From: Agapanthus africanus | Taxonomy: Eukaryota > Streptophyta > Magnoliopsida > Asparagales > Amaryllidaceae | Length of the DNA stretch: 64,000 nt | Assembly: GCA_030015575.1 (NCBI GenBank) | Contig: CM057338.1 | Location: 773,649,864 to 773,713,863 of the forward strand | Direction of reading: 5' to 3' | In this document: piece after piece, positions 1-11,475 of the stretch | How the letters are laid out: every line of letters starts with the position of its first letter | Numbering within the stretch: the first letter of the stretch is position 1 | Program-made: the position numbers and the translations under genes | The notes under the pieces: model-generated | Told to the model about the DNA's origin: nothing | The model's input: only the letters and a program-made list of their open reading frames with translations | Databases searched by the model: none

Positions 1-486
1 AATCCACATCGGGAGTTTCATAAGTACTGAAACTTGCTAGATTTGCATACCATTTGGAGTGTGATGATTCTGGTAGGATTCCTTCAGTTTCGTCACGCGA
101 TGATATTTGGATCCCGATCCTACTGTGAGTATATGCTACTCCTCGGGAAATTTCTCACTAAACGATCAATGCTATAAACCTAGTAGGTGCCTAGAAAGGT
201 GTTAGCGGGGCTACGCCCCAAGGGAAAAGAGGTTCTCTAATTAAGGAACTTCGCGAAAGCGTTGGAAAACCTCCCTCGAAGTACCGACACCGGCCTGGCT
301 GAACGGTTAAGCAAGTATTGTGCGGTGGGATTGATCCCGGCTAATTCTTCCTTTATGGTTTGAGGAGGGATTCGAGAAACAGTGGGAGCCATCCTGTTTA
401 GACAAACTAAAAACCACTCTAAACTTGCAAGAGCATCATGCTGAGTGTTTCTTCTTCTCTCTCCTAATTGCAACGACCAAATCGAC
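1..486 (+). other. A1 untranslated leader (3' part)
   Basis: Non-coding leader upstream of A1 gag. It is the same sequence, with scattered changes, as the reverse complement of about 24296-24780 in A2, which lies between A2's PBS and gag. Short ORFs here are not conserved in frame between the copies. I see no promoter in it. Confidence 0.8.
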
Positions 487-1788
487 ATGACTGGACTTAA
501 GTTACTCCTAGATAAAAACAAACTGACAGGGCCAAACTACAAAGATTGGCTCAGGAATGTCAAGATAGCAATCACTTACGACAAGCTGGGGTATCTTCTT
601 ACCACCAAAGCTCCCCCTGTCCCTGGTCCAACTTCCAGCGTCGCGGATAAGGAAATCCGCAAAACTTGGGAGATTGATAGCGCGAAGGCCAAATGCCTCC
701 TGCTTGCCTCGATGGACAACGAACATCAGAGGAGGCATGAGAATATGGACATGGAATCCATATTGCTCCATACAAAAGAACTGTATGGAGAGCAATCTCA
801 TATCGCAAGATACGAAGCGTCGAAAAAGTTATTTTCGACAAGAATGGCCGTCGGATCATCAGTAGCCGAGCACGTGCTAAAGATGATCGGCTACAATGAG
901 GAGCTCGCTGACCTAGGGATCACATTGGAGAGTGAGCTATATACGGATATAGTTCTCCAGTCCCTTCCTTCCACTTACGCCCAGTTTATACTGAACTTCA
1001 ACTTACAAGAAAAAGAGGTTGAACTTTCAGAGCTCCTCAACATGCTGAGGAGCGCAGAGGGCACCCTACAGAAAGGTAGGGAAACATCCACTTTGTTTGT
1101 AGGAGGATCATCTTCTTCTAGGTCCAAGGCGAAAGCCAAGGGAAAGAAGAAGAAGGCCCCCGCCAAACCAAGGGGCGGTGTTAGTAAAGTGGATACGAAG
1201 GGAAAAGGTAAAGCAACAAAGATAGCGGGGAAGCTTGTGGATAAGGAAGAATGCTTCTATTGTCATAAGAAAGGACACTGGAAGAATGATTGTAGGGCCT
1301 GGAAGGCCAGAACACAGGAATTGAAGCAGGTTGCAGCTTCAGCTTCAGGTGTGTATGTTATTGAAAACTGTCTTTCAATAAACTCTACTTCCTGGGTATT
1401 GGATACCGGATCAGGATCTCATATCTGTAATTCTTTGCAGGCGTTGAGAAACCGTAGGGTTTTGAAGACAGGTGACATGACCCTCAGAGTTGCGAACGGA
1501 GCTAGCATGGATGCTAAAGCCGTGGGGGACTATCACCTGGGAATGTCAGATGGACATGTTTTGGTTTTGCGTAATTGCTTTTTTGTACCCAACGCAACTT
1601 GTAATATCATTTCTGTATCTTTAGTTTCTAAAGAAGGTTATGAATTTGCGTTTGTAAGTAATGTTGTAAACATTCACCTTAATCAAGTTCTGATTGGGTC
1701 AGGTACATTGAGTAATGGTATATACGTGTTAAACCAACCACAGATTTTTAATGTCCAGAATACACATAAAGAAAGTCTCCAGAAATAA
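487..1788 (+). pseudogene. A1 gag and aspartic protease, frameshifted
   Basis: Gag (capsid/nucleocapsid) followed by the start of the copia polyprotein. I choose the ATG at 487 (MTGLKLLLDKNKLTG) because the upstream in-frame GTG at 445 has no support. The N-terminal part reads like the UBN2/retrotransposon gag family (GPNYKDWLRNVKIAI). A lysine-rich linker precedes an intact CX2CX4HX4C zinc knuckle (CFYCHKKGHWKNDC, near residue 257). The protease motif DTGSGSHIC follows near residue 314. The frame closes with TAA at 1786-1788, but alignment with A2 shows that a single base is missing around 1770. The GAG-pre-integrase motif (LWHCRLGH) continues in another frame just downstream. Unlike A2, this gag is complete and keeps the zinc knuckle. 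Confidence 0.9.
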
Positions 1789-3950
1789 ATCAGACTTTCT
1801 TATGGCATTGTAGATTGGGTCACATCAATGAGAGAAGGTTGACTAAGTTACATACAGAAGGATATTTGAATGCGTTCGAATATCAATCGTATGCCACTTG
1901 TCAATCTTGTCTCAAAGGAAAGATGACAAAGACTCTGTTTACTGGACATGGAGTAAGAGCGAGCGAGCTCTTGGGACTCGTACACAGTGACGTGTGCGGT
2001 CCAATGTCTACACATGCCCGAAGCGGACATTCTTACTTCATTACTTTTACGGATGACTTCTCAAGGTACGGTTATGTCTTCTTAATGAAACATAAGTCCG
2101 AGGCCTTTGGAAAATTCCAGGAGTATAAGAATGAAGTAGAGAAACAGACCGGCAAAAGTATTAAGATTCTAAGATCGGATCGAGGTGGAGAATACTTAAG
2201 TGCCGAGTTCCTGGACTATTTAAAAGAGAACGAAATTCTCTCTCAGCTTACTCCTCCATACACCCCGCAACATAACGGTGTATCGGAGAGACGGAACCAC
2301 ACCCTATTGGATATGGTGCGGTCCATGATGAGTAATGCTGAGTTGCCGCGATCATTCTGGGGATATGCGCTAGAATCAGCCGCATACCTTTTGAACCGAG
2401 TTCCCACTAAGACTGTGCCTACCACGCCATTTGTGATGTGGTGTGGGAAGAGACCCCATCTTAATCACATTAAGATATGGGGAAGTCCAGCTTTTGTCAA
2501 AAAGCAGTATGCGGACAAGCTCGAGGCACGCTCAGTACTGTGCAAGTTTGTGGGATATCCCAAGAATTCCAAGGGATATTTCTTCTACTGCGAAGAGGAA
2601 CAAAAAGTTCTTGTTTCTCGTCATGCCCACTTTCTAGAACACCAGTTCATAGAAAAGGAAATAAGTGGGAGCGCAGTAGAACTGGAAGAAATTCCAGAAC
2701 CACGGACTATTACTGAAAGTTTAGTGGAACCAGAGGGTTCGGAAGAACAGGACATTCCTACGCCGCTCCGCAGGAGTAGTAGGCAGTCTCATCCGCCCGA
2801 GAGATACTACGGTTTTCTCATAGACGGGGATAGAGAGGATTGCATCATAGAATATGATGAGCCTACTAGCTTCCAGCAGGCCGTTCAGAGCGTTGACTCA
2901 GTGAAATGGCTGGATGCAATGCGGACCGAAATGGAGTCCATGTACACCAACAAGGTATGGACGTTGGACATTGCTCCAGACGGGGTAAAACCCGTAGGAT
3001 GCAAGTGGATCTTCAAAAGGAAGATTGGTGTAGATGGACAGGTTGAGACCTATAAAGCTAGGCTGGTAGCAAAGGGTTTTCGTCAAAGACCTGGCTTGGA
3101 CTATGACGAAACCTTTTCTCCAGTAGCCATGCTGAAATCCATTCGGATCCTTCTTGCCATTGCTGCCTTCCACGATTATGAGATCTGGCAAATGGACGTA
3201 AAGACAGCTTTTCTAAATGGAAATTTAGAGGAGTGTGTCTATATGGACCAACCAGAGGGTTTCATTCAGAGTGGGAGCAGCGGAAAGGTGTGCAAGTTGC
3301 TTAAGTCCCTCTATGGACTAAAGCAGGCATCGCGGAGTTGGAACATCTGCTTTGATGAGACGGTCAAAGAATTTGGCTTTATCAAAAATCCAGATGAACC
3401 ATGCATCTATAGTAGATTTGTAGCGAGAACTGTAGTATTCCTCGTTTTGTACGTGGATGACATTCTCTTAATAGGAAATGACATTCCAATGCTACAATCT
3501 GTCAAGGGGTTCTTGTCACACAGGTTCTCCATGAAAGACCTGGGTGATGCCTCGTACATTCTGGGTATCCGGATCTACCGTGACAGATCCAAGAGGATAT
3601 TAGGACTTTCTCAGTCCAGGTATATCGACACCATACTGAAGAGATTCAGTATGGAAGATTCCAAGCGCGGTAACCTACCGGCTTGTCACGGGATCACCCT
3701 CTCTAAAGAGATGTCTCCCAAGACTGATTTGGAGAGGGATCGCATGTCTATTATACCCTACGCTTCTGCGGTAGGCTCTATAATGTATGCGATGTTGTGT
3801 ACCAGACCGGATGTAGCTTATGCACTGAGTGTGGTAAGCCGGTATCAGTCAAACCCTGGGGAGAAACACTGGATAGCGGTAAAGAACATTCTCAAGTACC
3901 TGAGAAGGACTAAGGAGGTGTTCTTGGTGTATGGCGGAAAAGGCCTCTAG
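1789..3950 (+). pseudogene. A1 integrase and reverse transcriptase, ended by nonsense codon
   Basis: Central copia polyprotein. The GAG-pre-integrase motif WHCRLGHINERR is at about 1805-1850. The integrase catalytic core follows with HSDVCGP, RSDRGGEY and the E of SERRNHT, that is, D, D and E all present. The C-terminal integrase region leads into RT: WIFKRKIG, QMDVKTAFLNG, LYGLKQA and the catalytic YVDDILLIGND are visible. The frame stops at TAG 3948-3950 inside the RT/RNase H linker. A2 and A3 have a glutamine codon (CAG) there, so one C-to-T change explains the stop. In plants CAG is a CHG methylation site, which fits deamination of methylated C. The catalytic residues themselves look intact. 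Confidence 0.92.
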
Positions 3951-4436
3951 ATCGAGGCCTTTGCTGACTCCAGCTTCCAGAGTGACAAGGATGATTCCAA
4001 GTCCATGTCGGGTTTTGTCTTTACCCTCAATGGAGGGGCGGTGTGTTGGAAGAGTTCCAAACAAGAAACCGTTGCAGACTCGACGATGGAAGCGGAATAC
4101 ATCGCTGCATCTGATGCCGCAAAAGAAGCTGTCTGGATGAGGAAGTTCTTGAAAGAACTTCAGGTGGTTCCATCCATTGTTGATCCAATACCTCTGTATT
4201 GCGACAACAACGGGGCTATAGCTTTAGCGAAGGAACCAAGGTCCCATCAGAAATCCAGGCACATCTTAAGGCGGTATCACCTGATCAGGGAGATCGTAGA
4301 TCGCCAGGAGATCGAGGTTCGGAGAGTCGCTTCAGAAGATAACACTGCAGATCCATTCACCAAGGCCTTGCCCCAGACTCAGTTCGAGCGGCTGATCGAG
4401 ATGATAGGTCTTCGATACGCCAGTACATGGCCTTAG
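3951..4436 (+). pseudogene. A1 RNase H, downstream of the nonsense codon
   Basis: Continuation of the A1 polyprotein in the same frame after TAG 3948-3950. It carries copia RNase H motifs: AFADSSFQSDKDD, SKSMSGFVF, STMEAEYIAASDAAKE, LYCDNNGAIALA and SRHILRRYHLIRE. These hold the acidic catalytic residues (D of FADSS, E of MEAEY, D of YCDNN). The natural end is the TAG after ...YASTWP at 4434-4436, matching A2 and A3. RNase H would degrade the RNA strand during cDNA synthesis, but here it is cut off from RT. Confidence 0.9.
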
Positions 4437-4439
4437 TGC

Positions 4440-4450
4440 AAGTGGGAGAT
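4440..4450 (+). other. A1 polypurine tract
   Basis: AAGTGGGAGAT directly precedes the 3' LTR start TGTTAG. The identical tract is found on the minus strand next to the A2 and A3 3' LTRs. It is the expected primer for plus-strand DNA synthesis. Confidence 0.9.
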
Positions 4451-5739
4451 TGTTAGTGTATATGCCCTAGAGGCCATTACTGTATCATACTAGTTTGTAT
4501 ATTACTTAATGGATGCTTGGGATATTCACCTTGTATATACAATCTTGCTCAAAATAGTAGTATGCTACTTGGTTTGTTTCTACTTCAATGTGTACATGTG
4601 TTTATTTTTGTATATCGCCTATACACATTAGTAGAGCCCTTAGGATCTTTGCTTGATTACCAGCGATGTGATGGCCGTCACACTAGTGGGGCTGGGTAAT
4701 CTATAAGCACATCCTTATGCAGGTCCCTGGTCGCAGGACTATCGAGACAGGGCATCGATACTCCGGAGTAGACCAGCGCATGCGCTTCTCATCCCAGTGT
4801 GGGAGACGGTCTGTCCCATAGCCGTCAGTACGTCGTACTTGAGATAGTATGCGGGTGCTCGTTAGGTTACGGGTACACTGGACAGGACTCGTCGGGAACT
4901 GACTAGTTGGTATTATACCTATCGTCAGTTATCAGTTCCCAGGTGACATGAGTACAGCTTAATCCGCTGACTTGACACTGTCATTCTGCCTCGAGTGTGT
5001 TCCCACTGTACTTTAATCACTACCCTACCACGGCTCAAAGGAGTCATGCAAACAGGTAGTGGTTGGGTGCAGTCCCGAAGCACTTGGAGGCAGTGACGGT
5101 TAGACAGGATTCGTCTCTCCCGGTATTGGGGGTTGACATCGCGCTGTGTCTAGGAGAGCCATTACACGAGTAGTCCCTGGCCAGGGCAATCGAGATATAC
5201 TGGTAGGTTTCCAGTGTTATCTCAGGGTGTTTTGGGCTTCGCTCCGGCACGACTTGTACCGCTATTGGGGGACTGACACTTACCACCCCCTAGGCCCGCC
5301 ATGCGATGTATCAGACGAACAGACCGGACTGTACGGAGAATGTCACACTCAGGCTCAGTAGGAGTTCAGATGGGTTTCGCCTCGTCGGTCTTCTTGTCGG
5401 CATTACCTGGGGACCGTTACGCACAGCTAGTGCCGCTTGCGGTCTGTGGTTAAATCCACTGCCAGCGTAGTGTCGAGTCTTTAGAGTCCCACACAGAAAG
5501 CTTTTCGCCTTTAGGCAAAAGAGTAGAGGTCGCATGGTATTGCGACAGGTCGCATGGTTTTGCGACAGGGTTTGGTCACATCCGTGCACTTGTGCACGTA
5601 CAGTGTCCGGACAGTTTACACTAGCGGGCTTTGGTTTAAGCCAGATCCTAGTGTACCTTATGGGATTGGATTTATCCAGTTTGCATTCGTGTTCCTCGGA
5701 ACGCGGATGCGGGTGTGTATGCACAGTTGACAGGGAGGC
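4451..5739 (+). repeat. A1 3' LTR, first part
   Basis: LTR start TGTTAGTGTATATGCCC. The sequence matches the minus-strand LTRs of A2 (20535 and 28516 downward) and A3 (59372 downward). It is interrupted at 5739 by T1 and resumes at 16350. Joined length without T1 and its duplication is about 2162 bp, against 2140-2156 bp for the other copies. It contains two adjacent copies of a small palindrome (GTCGCATGGTTTTGCGAC type) at about 5529-5569. Confidence 0.93.
5735..5739 (+). repeat. Target site duplication of T1, left copy (GAGGC)
   Basis: GAGGC directly before the T1 5' LTR. The same five bases directly follow the T1 3' LTR at 16345-16349. Confidence 0.95.
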
Positions 5740-8029
5740 TGTAACGTTTTAAAAATGATTAAATAAATAATTAAATGAATAAAAGTGTTTAAGTGAATTT
5801 TAGGATTTTCGGTAAAGTAAAATGTATTTTTCGTAAAACCCAACCGTGATTGTTTTTCATTATAATTTTAAAAATATCTATTTTAATTATGAAATTACTA
5901 GTAAATGGTGTTTATTTAGCCACTTATAAATTTTTAGTTTAATAAAATATTTTTCCTAAATTAATTATTTTAAATATTAACATAAGCTTTATTTTTACAC
6001 TAAATTAGTGTAAATTACAAATTTAAATGGTTTTAATTTTTAAAAATGAACCATGGCATATTAGAAATTAGTGTGTATCATGCAAAATTTATTTGCAAAT
6101 TTTTCCTAATTTCTAGAGCTTTCTTGAGTTGCTATAGTAAATAAATAAATAAATAAATACATGAAAAGACTTTTAATGATGTTTCTCTTCTTGAAACTTC
6201 CACACACTTTGCACACTCTCTTCTTTCTCTCACTCTCCTCACTTAGGCCGGCCACAACCCCACCATGGCTGCCCCCCCATTTTCCACCTCTTTTTTATTC
6301 AAAAATGATCAAAAATACATCAAAAATTCCATTAAAATTCCACAAAATCCTATTTATTTCATACCCTTTATTCCTTACTCATTTTTACATGGATTTTGGA
6401 GATGGAAAGCATGCATTTTGGAGGCTCATTTCTAGTTTGGATTTCATATTTTGGGAGGTATAATTTCTTTCTTTTGATTTATTGTTTTAGATGTTCATTT
6501 AAGCTTAATTAGATTTAATGAATTAGTTCTATGTTCAATTTTAAAAATTCAAGTTAGGGTTTCTAAATTCAAGTTATGATTTTTGTTAATTATTTAGGGT
6601 TATAATAGTTAGTTTAACACTTTTGGATTTGGAAAATCTTGCATGATCGTTGAATTGTAAATTTTTCATTGAAAATGGTTTAAATTAGGAAATTTTGCTA
6701 ACTAGGTTTCTATAAAACCTAATTATTGGTGAAATAAATCTCAATTAATATTGGTAATACTAGATTTTGGTTTTAATAAGAGTATTAACTTGTTGGTGGA
6801 AAGAAAAACCTAGTTTGATTGCTAGTTTCTATGGATAATTGATAATTGTGATAAAAATTGCTAATTTTGTAAACTAGATTTTAGAAATTTCTATATAAAT
6901 GAGATTAAAAATATAATTATGGTTTTATTATATCACTATCATCATGAATTGTAGTTTAAGACATTAATTCATGCGAAATCATGTTTTGTGGTGGAATTGT
7001 GCTATTTTGCTTTAAAATGTTGAAAATTGTTAAAGGATGCAAACTAGAAATTTCAAATCAATACAAAATTGTGTAATAAAAATATAGTAGTGGTTTGTAT
7101 AGTCTAGTAATGCTATTTAATGAGTTTTATGACCATTGGTTTCATTTAAATGTTAAGTTTTGATGAAAAACGGTAAACTGGCATTTTCGGGTTTTGCGAA
7201 ATTGGACGGTTTGATAGATTTTTGGGTTTCGATGGATTTAATCATGTTTTATAGTATAAGTAATGTGTTTTAAAACTACAAGTTGTTTGATGATGCTATC
7301 TCGATCCATCGGAGTTTGTACGCCGATATCGAGCGGTATTTGGTTCTTTTGCGTGGACGGGACATAGGTTTTAACCTATGCTTGTTCCTTGTCTCGTTTG
7401 ACTTTTGTATGTGATTCGGTTTACGATACTATTTATATGTTTGCGTTTAGGTACCCTTCAAGTGGACTGCGGGCGATAAAGAGGAGGATGGCGACACCGT
7501 CTTGGGCAGACATGGACCAGGTGAGTAGATGTATATCTACGGGGGGAAGTCGGGTGGATGGCGTTTAGCACCCCCGCAACATAGAATAGGAATAGTACTT
7601 ATTGACATTAGGAAACCAGATGTGACCCTAGATTCTTAATGAGTAGGACCCTAGCAATGACCCTAGGCTGGACTAGACTGATTTAGGAAAAGCATACCAG
7701 AGGATGAATACCTTGGAGGAGGTTCGTAGGTTTCAGATAGAAACACACACGCACACACTGAAACTCGACATGGTGTGTACGTATAAGTGTATATATATAT
7801 AGAACTAGGTATAGGTATGTATATATATATACAACACGTACATGGGATTCATTGATGTGATATGACATCTGAGATATGATGAAACAGTGTAACTGGGCTT
7901 GATGCCGTGAATCCTTGGCTATACAGTCGTATTAAGTGTTAGCGGATCATTAGAGAATGAGATAATGAACAGGTATATATAAATTATAATGGGTAGTGAT
8001 GATATTGTGATACATAGGACTCTAAAATA

Positions 8030-8190
8030 GTACCTGGATTGTAACTTGTGATTGATCACGATTTGGGATATGTATGACTTGATTACGACATCATATATGT
8101 GTGACCTGATGTCGATATCATATAGATGTAACTTGATGACGATATGATATCAGTATGACTTAATCACAATTTGATACATATGACATGACA
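8030..8190 (+). repeat. Imperfect ~30-bp direct repeats in T1 LTR
   Basis: About five degenerate copies of a unit like TATGACTTGATTACGATATC, at about 8030, 8067, 8099, 8129 and 8154. The same array is in the 3' LTR around 14247-14407. Function unknown. Confidence 0.6.
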
Positions 8191-8524
8191 TTTCTGAGGA
8201 TAAACTAATTAAGCATTTTACGATGGCAATGATATATGTTTGATGTATGGGATTACAGTTTAGCACCTTGATCATGAGAGGTTTTGATTCAGACCTTAGG
8301 TAGCCTCTAGTTTCTTACTGACTAGTTTCTTAGGTTTAGTTCCTTAGGATGTTAGATGGACACTAGTTTAGGTTCGACTCACATAGTGGTAGTTGTACTC
8401 GTATTTCGCAGAGGAGTGGATAATGCACATCTGTATTTACATTCATACTGTAATCATCATGGTGCATGTTCTTACATATGTTGCTATAATCAGTATAAAC
8501 CTTACCTGTTAGGACACCAGCACC

Positions 8525-8590
8525 ATTACCGATGATGCGCATATTCCACGCACACTTATTTGCCGGCTCACACACATCATCATCGGTAAT
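8525..8590 (+). other. Stem-loop in T1 5' LTR
   Basis: Perfect 13-nt inverted arms ATTACCGATGATG (8525-8537) and CATCATCGGTAAT (8578-8590) around a 40-nt loop. The 3' LTR copy is at 14742-14807. T2 has a hairpin at the same LTR location with different arms, followed by the same AATTGCYATGTCAC. Confidence 0.8.
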
Positions 8591-8984
8591 TGCTATGTCA
8601 CGTACACTTTAGATCAGATTATCTTTTATTGATAGAATCAGTTAACAACTAAACCGATATAATATTGTGATTACTCGCTGATGTTAGCATAGACATGATA
8701 TTTATTACGTAGACATTCATGCATTCATATTTTCATGTTATCACGCAGTATTATGGGCATATGCCGACACTTATCATATATTTACTCATGATTTTGAGAT
8801 TTGGATTTCTGTGAGATTTCTGGATTTTTGGGGAAAACCGCAAAAATATATAAAAACTTCTCTCTCTCTCCTCCTCTCTTTTTAAACAAAGTTGCGGTTT
8901 TCTCATGATGTATGTGTCGTCCACCATGAGATTTTATGTTTTCTGTTGGATTTCGAGACCCGATTCGAGGAGTGGATGAACCGT

Positions 8985-9165
8985 CTCGGGTACATGGTGG
9001 GCCCGGTATGGTACCCCGGGGCAAGAAGATCGAGTTGTAGACGATGAGCCTGGCAGGGGAAGGCTACCTACCGGTGATGTCTGGCGCGGCGGATATCCGG
9101 AGGATACCGACCGCTGTCGTGAGATTTGATTATGGGCCGATCCGGACTGACGGAGCCCGAAGTAT
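8985..9165 (+). other. LTR block conserved between T1 and T2
   Basis: Runs such as GGTACATGGTGGG, GGCAAGAAGATCGA, CTACCTACCGGTGAT and GGGCCGATCCGGACTGACGG are shared with the minus strand of T2 LTRs (about 39590-39815 and 47147-47372). The surrounding LTR sequence is mostly different. The block shows no shared reading frame that I could see, so it is likely a non-coding functional element. Confidence 0.7.
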
Positions 9166-9512
9166 TGAGACTATGAGACTTGAGATTACATGTTTGTGTC
9201 GATGCTTGACACGGATTTTCATGGATTTCATTGTTGAGATTTCAGATTCTTATACACATTTTACTATGATAACAGCCAAAGATTTCTTATACAGATATAC
9301 CTGGATTTCAGGATTGCTTATTTTACATTCATGGTGCATGCATATCCATTCATATAACATAGTACTATATGAGGCACTGACACGAGCACGGAGTATCTGC
9401 ACTTACACGTAGTATTACCCTGCTATTACTAGAGGATTGAGATTTAGTAGTGTATTATTATGACCTAGGATAGCGTCGTGCATTCGATTTCTTTTTGTAG
9501 ATGTCTTCTACT

Positions 9513-9543
9513 CACGAGTTGGCAACTCACCCCCGTTGTGCCA
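9513..9543 (+). promoter_or_regulatory. 31-nt conserved block with palindrome GAGTTGGCAACTC
   Basis: This 31-nt block is identical in both T1 LTRs and, in reverse complement, both T2 LTRs (38838-38868 and 46395-46425). It contains the perfect odd palindrome GAGTTGGCAACTC at 9516-9528. Its role is unknown; a protein-binding or RNA-processing site in the LTR is possible. Confidence 0.7.
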
Positions 9544-10130
9544 AATTTTATTACAGGTTCGATGTACAGGTTTCCCGGGCAGTTTGCTGGCACATCTTTT
9601 ATTTCAGGGTGATTTGCACGGTAGGTTGGTTCACTTGTATCTGAACCACCATTGTATTTTATTCATTCATTTGTATCTAGTAAGCTCCATCAACTATACT
9701 TGTATTAATTGATAAGTTTATTGGACCGGTCTTTTATTTCGACCTTAGAGTCGCGCATGTATTATTCTGATCTGGTGGCTTTGTTTTCTTTTTGAGTTTT
9801 GAGCCTCGCCCCTTGGCGTTGTATATTATTGTGCTTGTTGTGGTTGTTTCCGCCTATTGGCGTTGAGCTAGCTCCCGTTTGGGGATGCTTTTTATTGTTT
9901 ATGTATATTATACTTGTTGTACCCGTTAGGGGGCCAGTTTTTACAGAGGAGACTCTGCCGAAATTTTTGGTAAAATTTGCTGATGTTTTTAGACTTGTTT
10001 TCTTTTTCTTCTTCTTCTTCTTTTATGGTTTAGATTCCTGGGCTTCGGCTTACTTAGGTTACGTGGCACCTCTAGACGCTTCGTAATCTAAGTGCCGGTC
10101 ACGTTCCGTACTTTCGGGTCGTGACAAAGT

Positions 10131-10142
10131 TGGTATCAGAGC
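10131..10142 (+). other. T1 primer binding site (initiator Met-tRNA)
   Basis: TGGTATCAGAGC lies four bases (AAGT) after the 5' LTR end. It is complementary to the 3' end of plant initiator Met-tRNA. T2 has the same 12 bases and the same AAGT spacer. Confidence 0.96.
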
Positions 10143-11224
10143 GCTAGGTTTAACCCTGTATAAGTCTAGGTGACCCTTGGTTGATGGAGTAGGCGATTTA
10201 GGTAGAGTAACGTACCGTGGGTATGGTCCGCGGCATATTTACGATACGCTACTCTGCTTAAGGAGCCTTAGGATGTACATTTGTTTGCACCGTATTTCAT
10301 TCGTTCCTTTGATCTATCTTCGTCGATGTCGGAGGGTGGTTCCTGTTACCACGGGGCGCACTGGCAGAGGGAGCTGCGGCTCGAATGCGATAACCATTAG
10401 AGTATTGGTTATTCTTGAGGATTGAAGCATTGCTTAGCGTGCGGACGAAGGGTATTCACATGCCGTCCGGATGAAGTTAAAGGGTTCGAACGATTATCAG
10501 AAAACCATTTTCCCAAGTTTAAGGTATTCGGAAGAACATGCAGGTATTTCGATGGACCCTCTAGAAGAATGAAACCCTAACTCGACATAATGACCCCGAG
10601 AACGCCCTTGAACCTTAGGGTTTACGGCAGTTCCGCGGTGCCATTAGTGAGGCTTGGGTTTGCCCTTCTACGGCTGGATCATCGATGCTGGGGTATGTAC
10701 CGGATATTTTTAAACTGTACTTGAGTGTTGAGCTCTCGGGGAATTATGGGATTTTGATGGATCGATCGAAAAGTTTAATGTAGTCCGGATATCAGGTGAA
10801 GGGATCGACTACGTGGGAGACTTTAGATATGAGTGTTGTCGTTGGTAGCGCGGTCTGCATAGCTACGAAGGGACGAGTTTGAAGCAGCCGACATCAGAGG
10901 AAAGATGCGCGCATTGACAATAGTGTTTACGATTGTGATCTAGTGATTTGAATTTCATATTTTCATTGATTGGATTTTTGTATTTTGAGGATTTTTGTTC
11001 TACGATTGGTATTTCATGTATGTTCCTTCATTCTATTTGTGTTTCATATATCAGTTGTATTGATGTTGTTTAGTACACACCCAGTACACTTGATTTGGTT
11101 TTATATGATTTGAGATTTTTGATTTGATTTCGTGCATAGGGGTTACACATGATTTTGACATATGTTTCGACCTAGTTTTCATGCATTTTTGTATTGTGAT
11201 TTTGATTTTGATATTCGATATATG

Positions 11225-11475
11225 TTTTCGTGCACCATGTGCACCTGATTAGGATTCTTGCGCATACTTGGCGCACTTGATGCGATTTGGTGCACACCAG
11301 ATGCACTAAATCGGGGTTTTGTGCAGATTAGATGCACCTGATAGTGAGTCGTGCATGCCCGTTGCACTTGACAGATGTTTTTAGTGCACACCTGTTGCAC
11401 TTAGTTTTGTTTTGTGGGTATTCATGGTATCTGTATTTGGTTTCGATTTCAGTGCGCACCGGACGCACATGACAT
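11225..11475 (+). repeat. Degenerate ~30-bp array of GTGCA-N-TGCAC inverted repeats
   Basis: Seven or more units at about 11231, 11261, 11290, 11321, 11349, 11381 and 11450. Each has GTGCA or GTGCG, 6-8 bases, then TGCAC or CGCAC, usually followed by TTGA or CTGA. One degenerate outlier (GTACAC...GTACACTTGA) is near 11072. Confidence 0.7.

Larger units (their letters stand above)
5740..10126 (+). repeat. T1 5' LTR (4387 bp)
   Basis: Starts TGTAACG and ends GTGACA. It is AT-rich in its first 1.5 kb. A TATAG/AAATA-rich stretch at 6132-6160 is followed by a pyrimidine-rich segment, which could be the promoter and RNA start; I cannot prove this. Other contents: imperfect repeats (8030-8190), a hairpin (8525-8590), a block shared with T2 (about 8985-9165) and a 31-nt palindrome-containing block (9513-9543). 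Short ORFs in it are exactly repeated in the 3' LTR only because the LTRs are almost identical. Confidence 0.95.

Noticed and set aside
237..521. Small ORFs antisense to copia gag/leader (237-521 minus, 508-801 minus and similar)
   Set aside because: Shadow frames of the copia sequence, not preserved in the sister copies.
6161..6463. 100-codon ORF repeated exactly at 12378-12680, together with several other duplicated ORFs
   Set aside because: The exact repeats are only the two near-identical T1 LTRs. The frames have no motif, and the composition is that of a pyrimidine-rich LTR leader.
10177..10425. Possible small protein in T1 internal region
   Set aside because: It overlaps the leader and a probable gag-start relic, with frame breaks and no domain.
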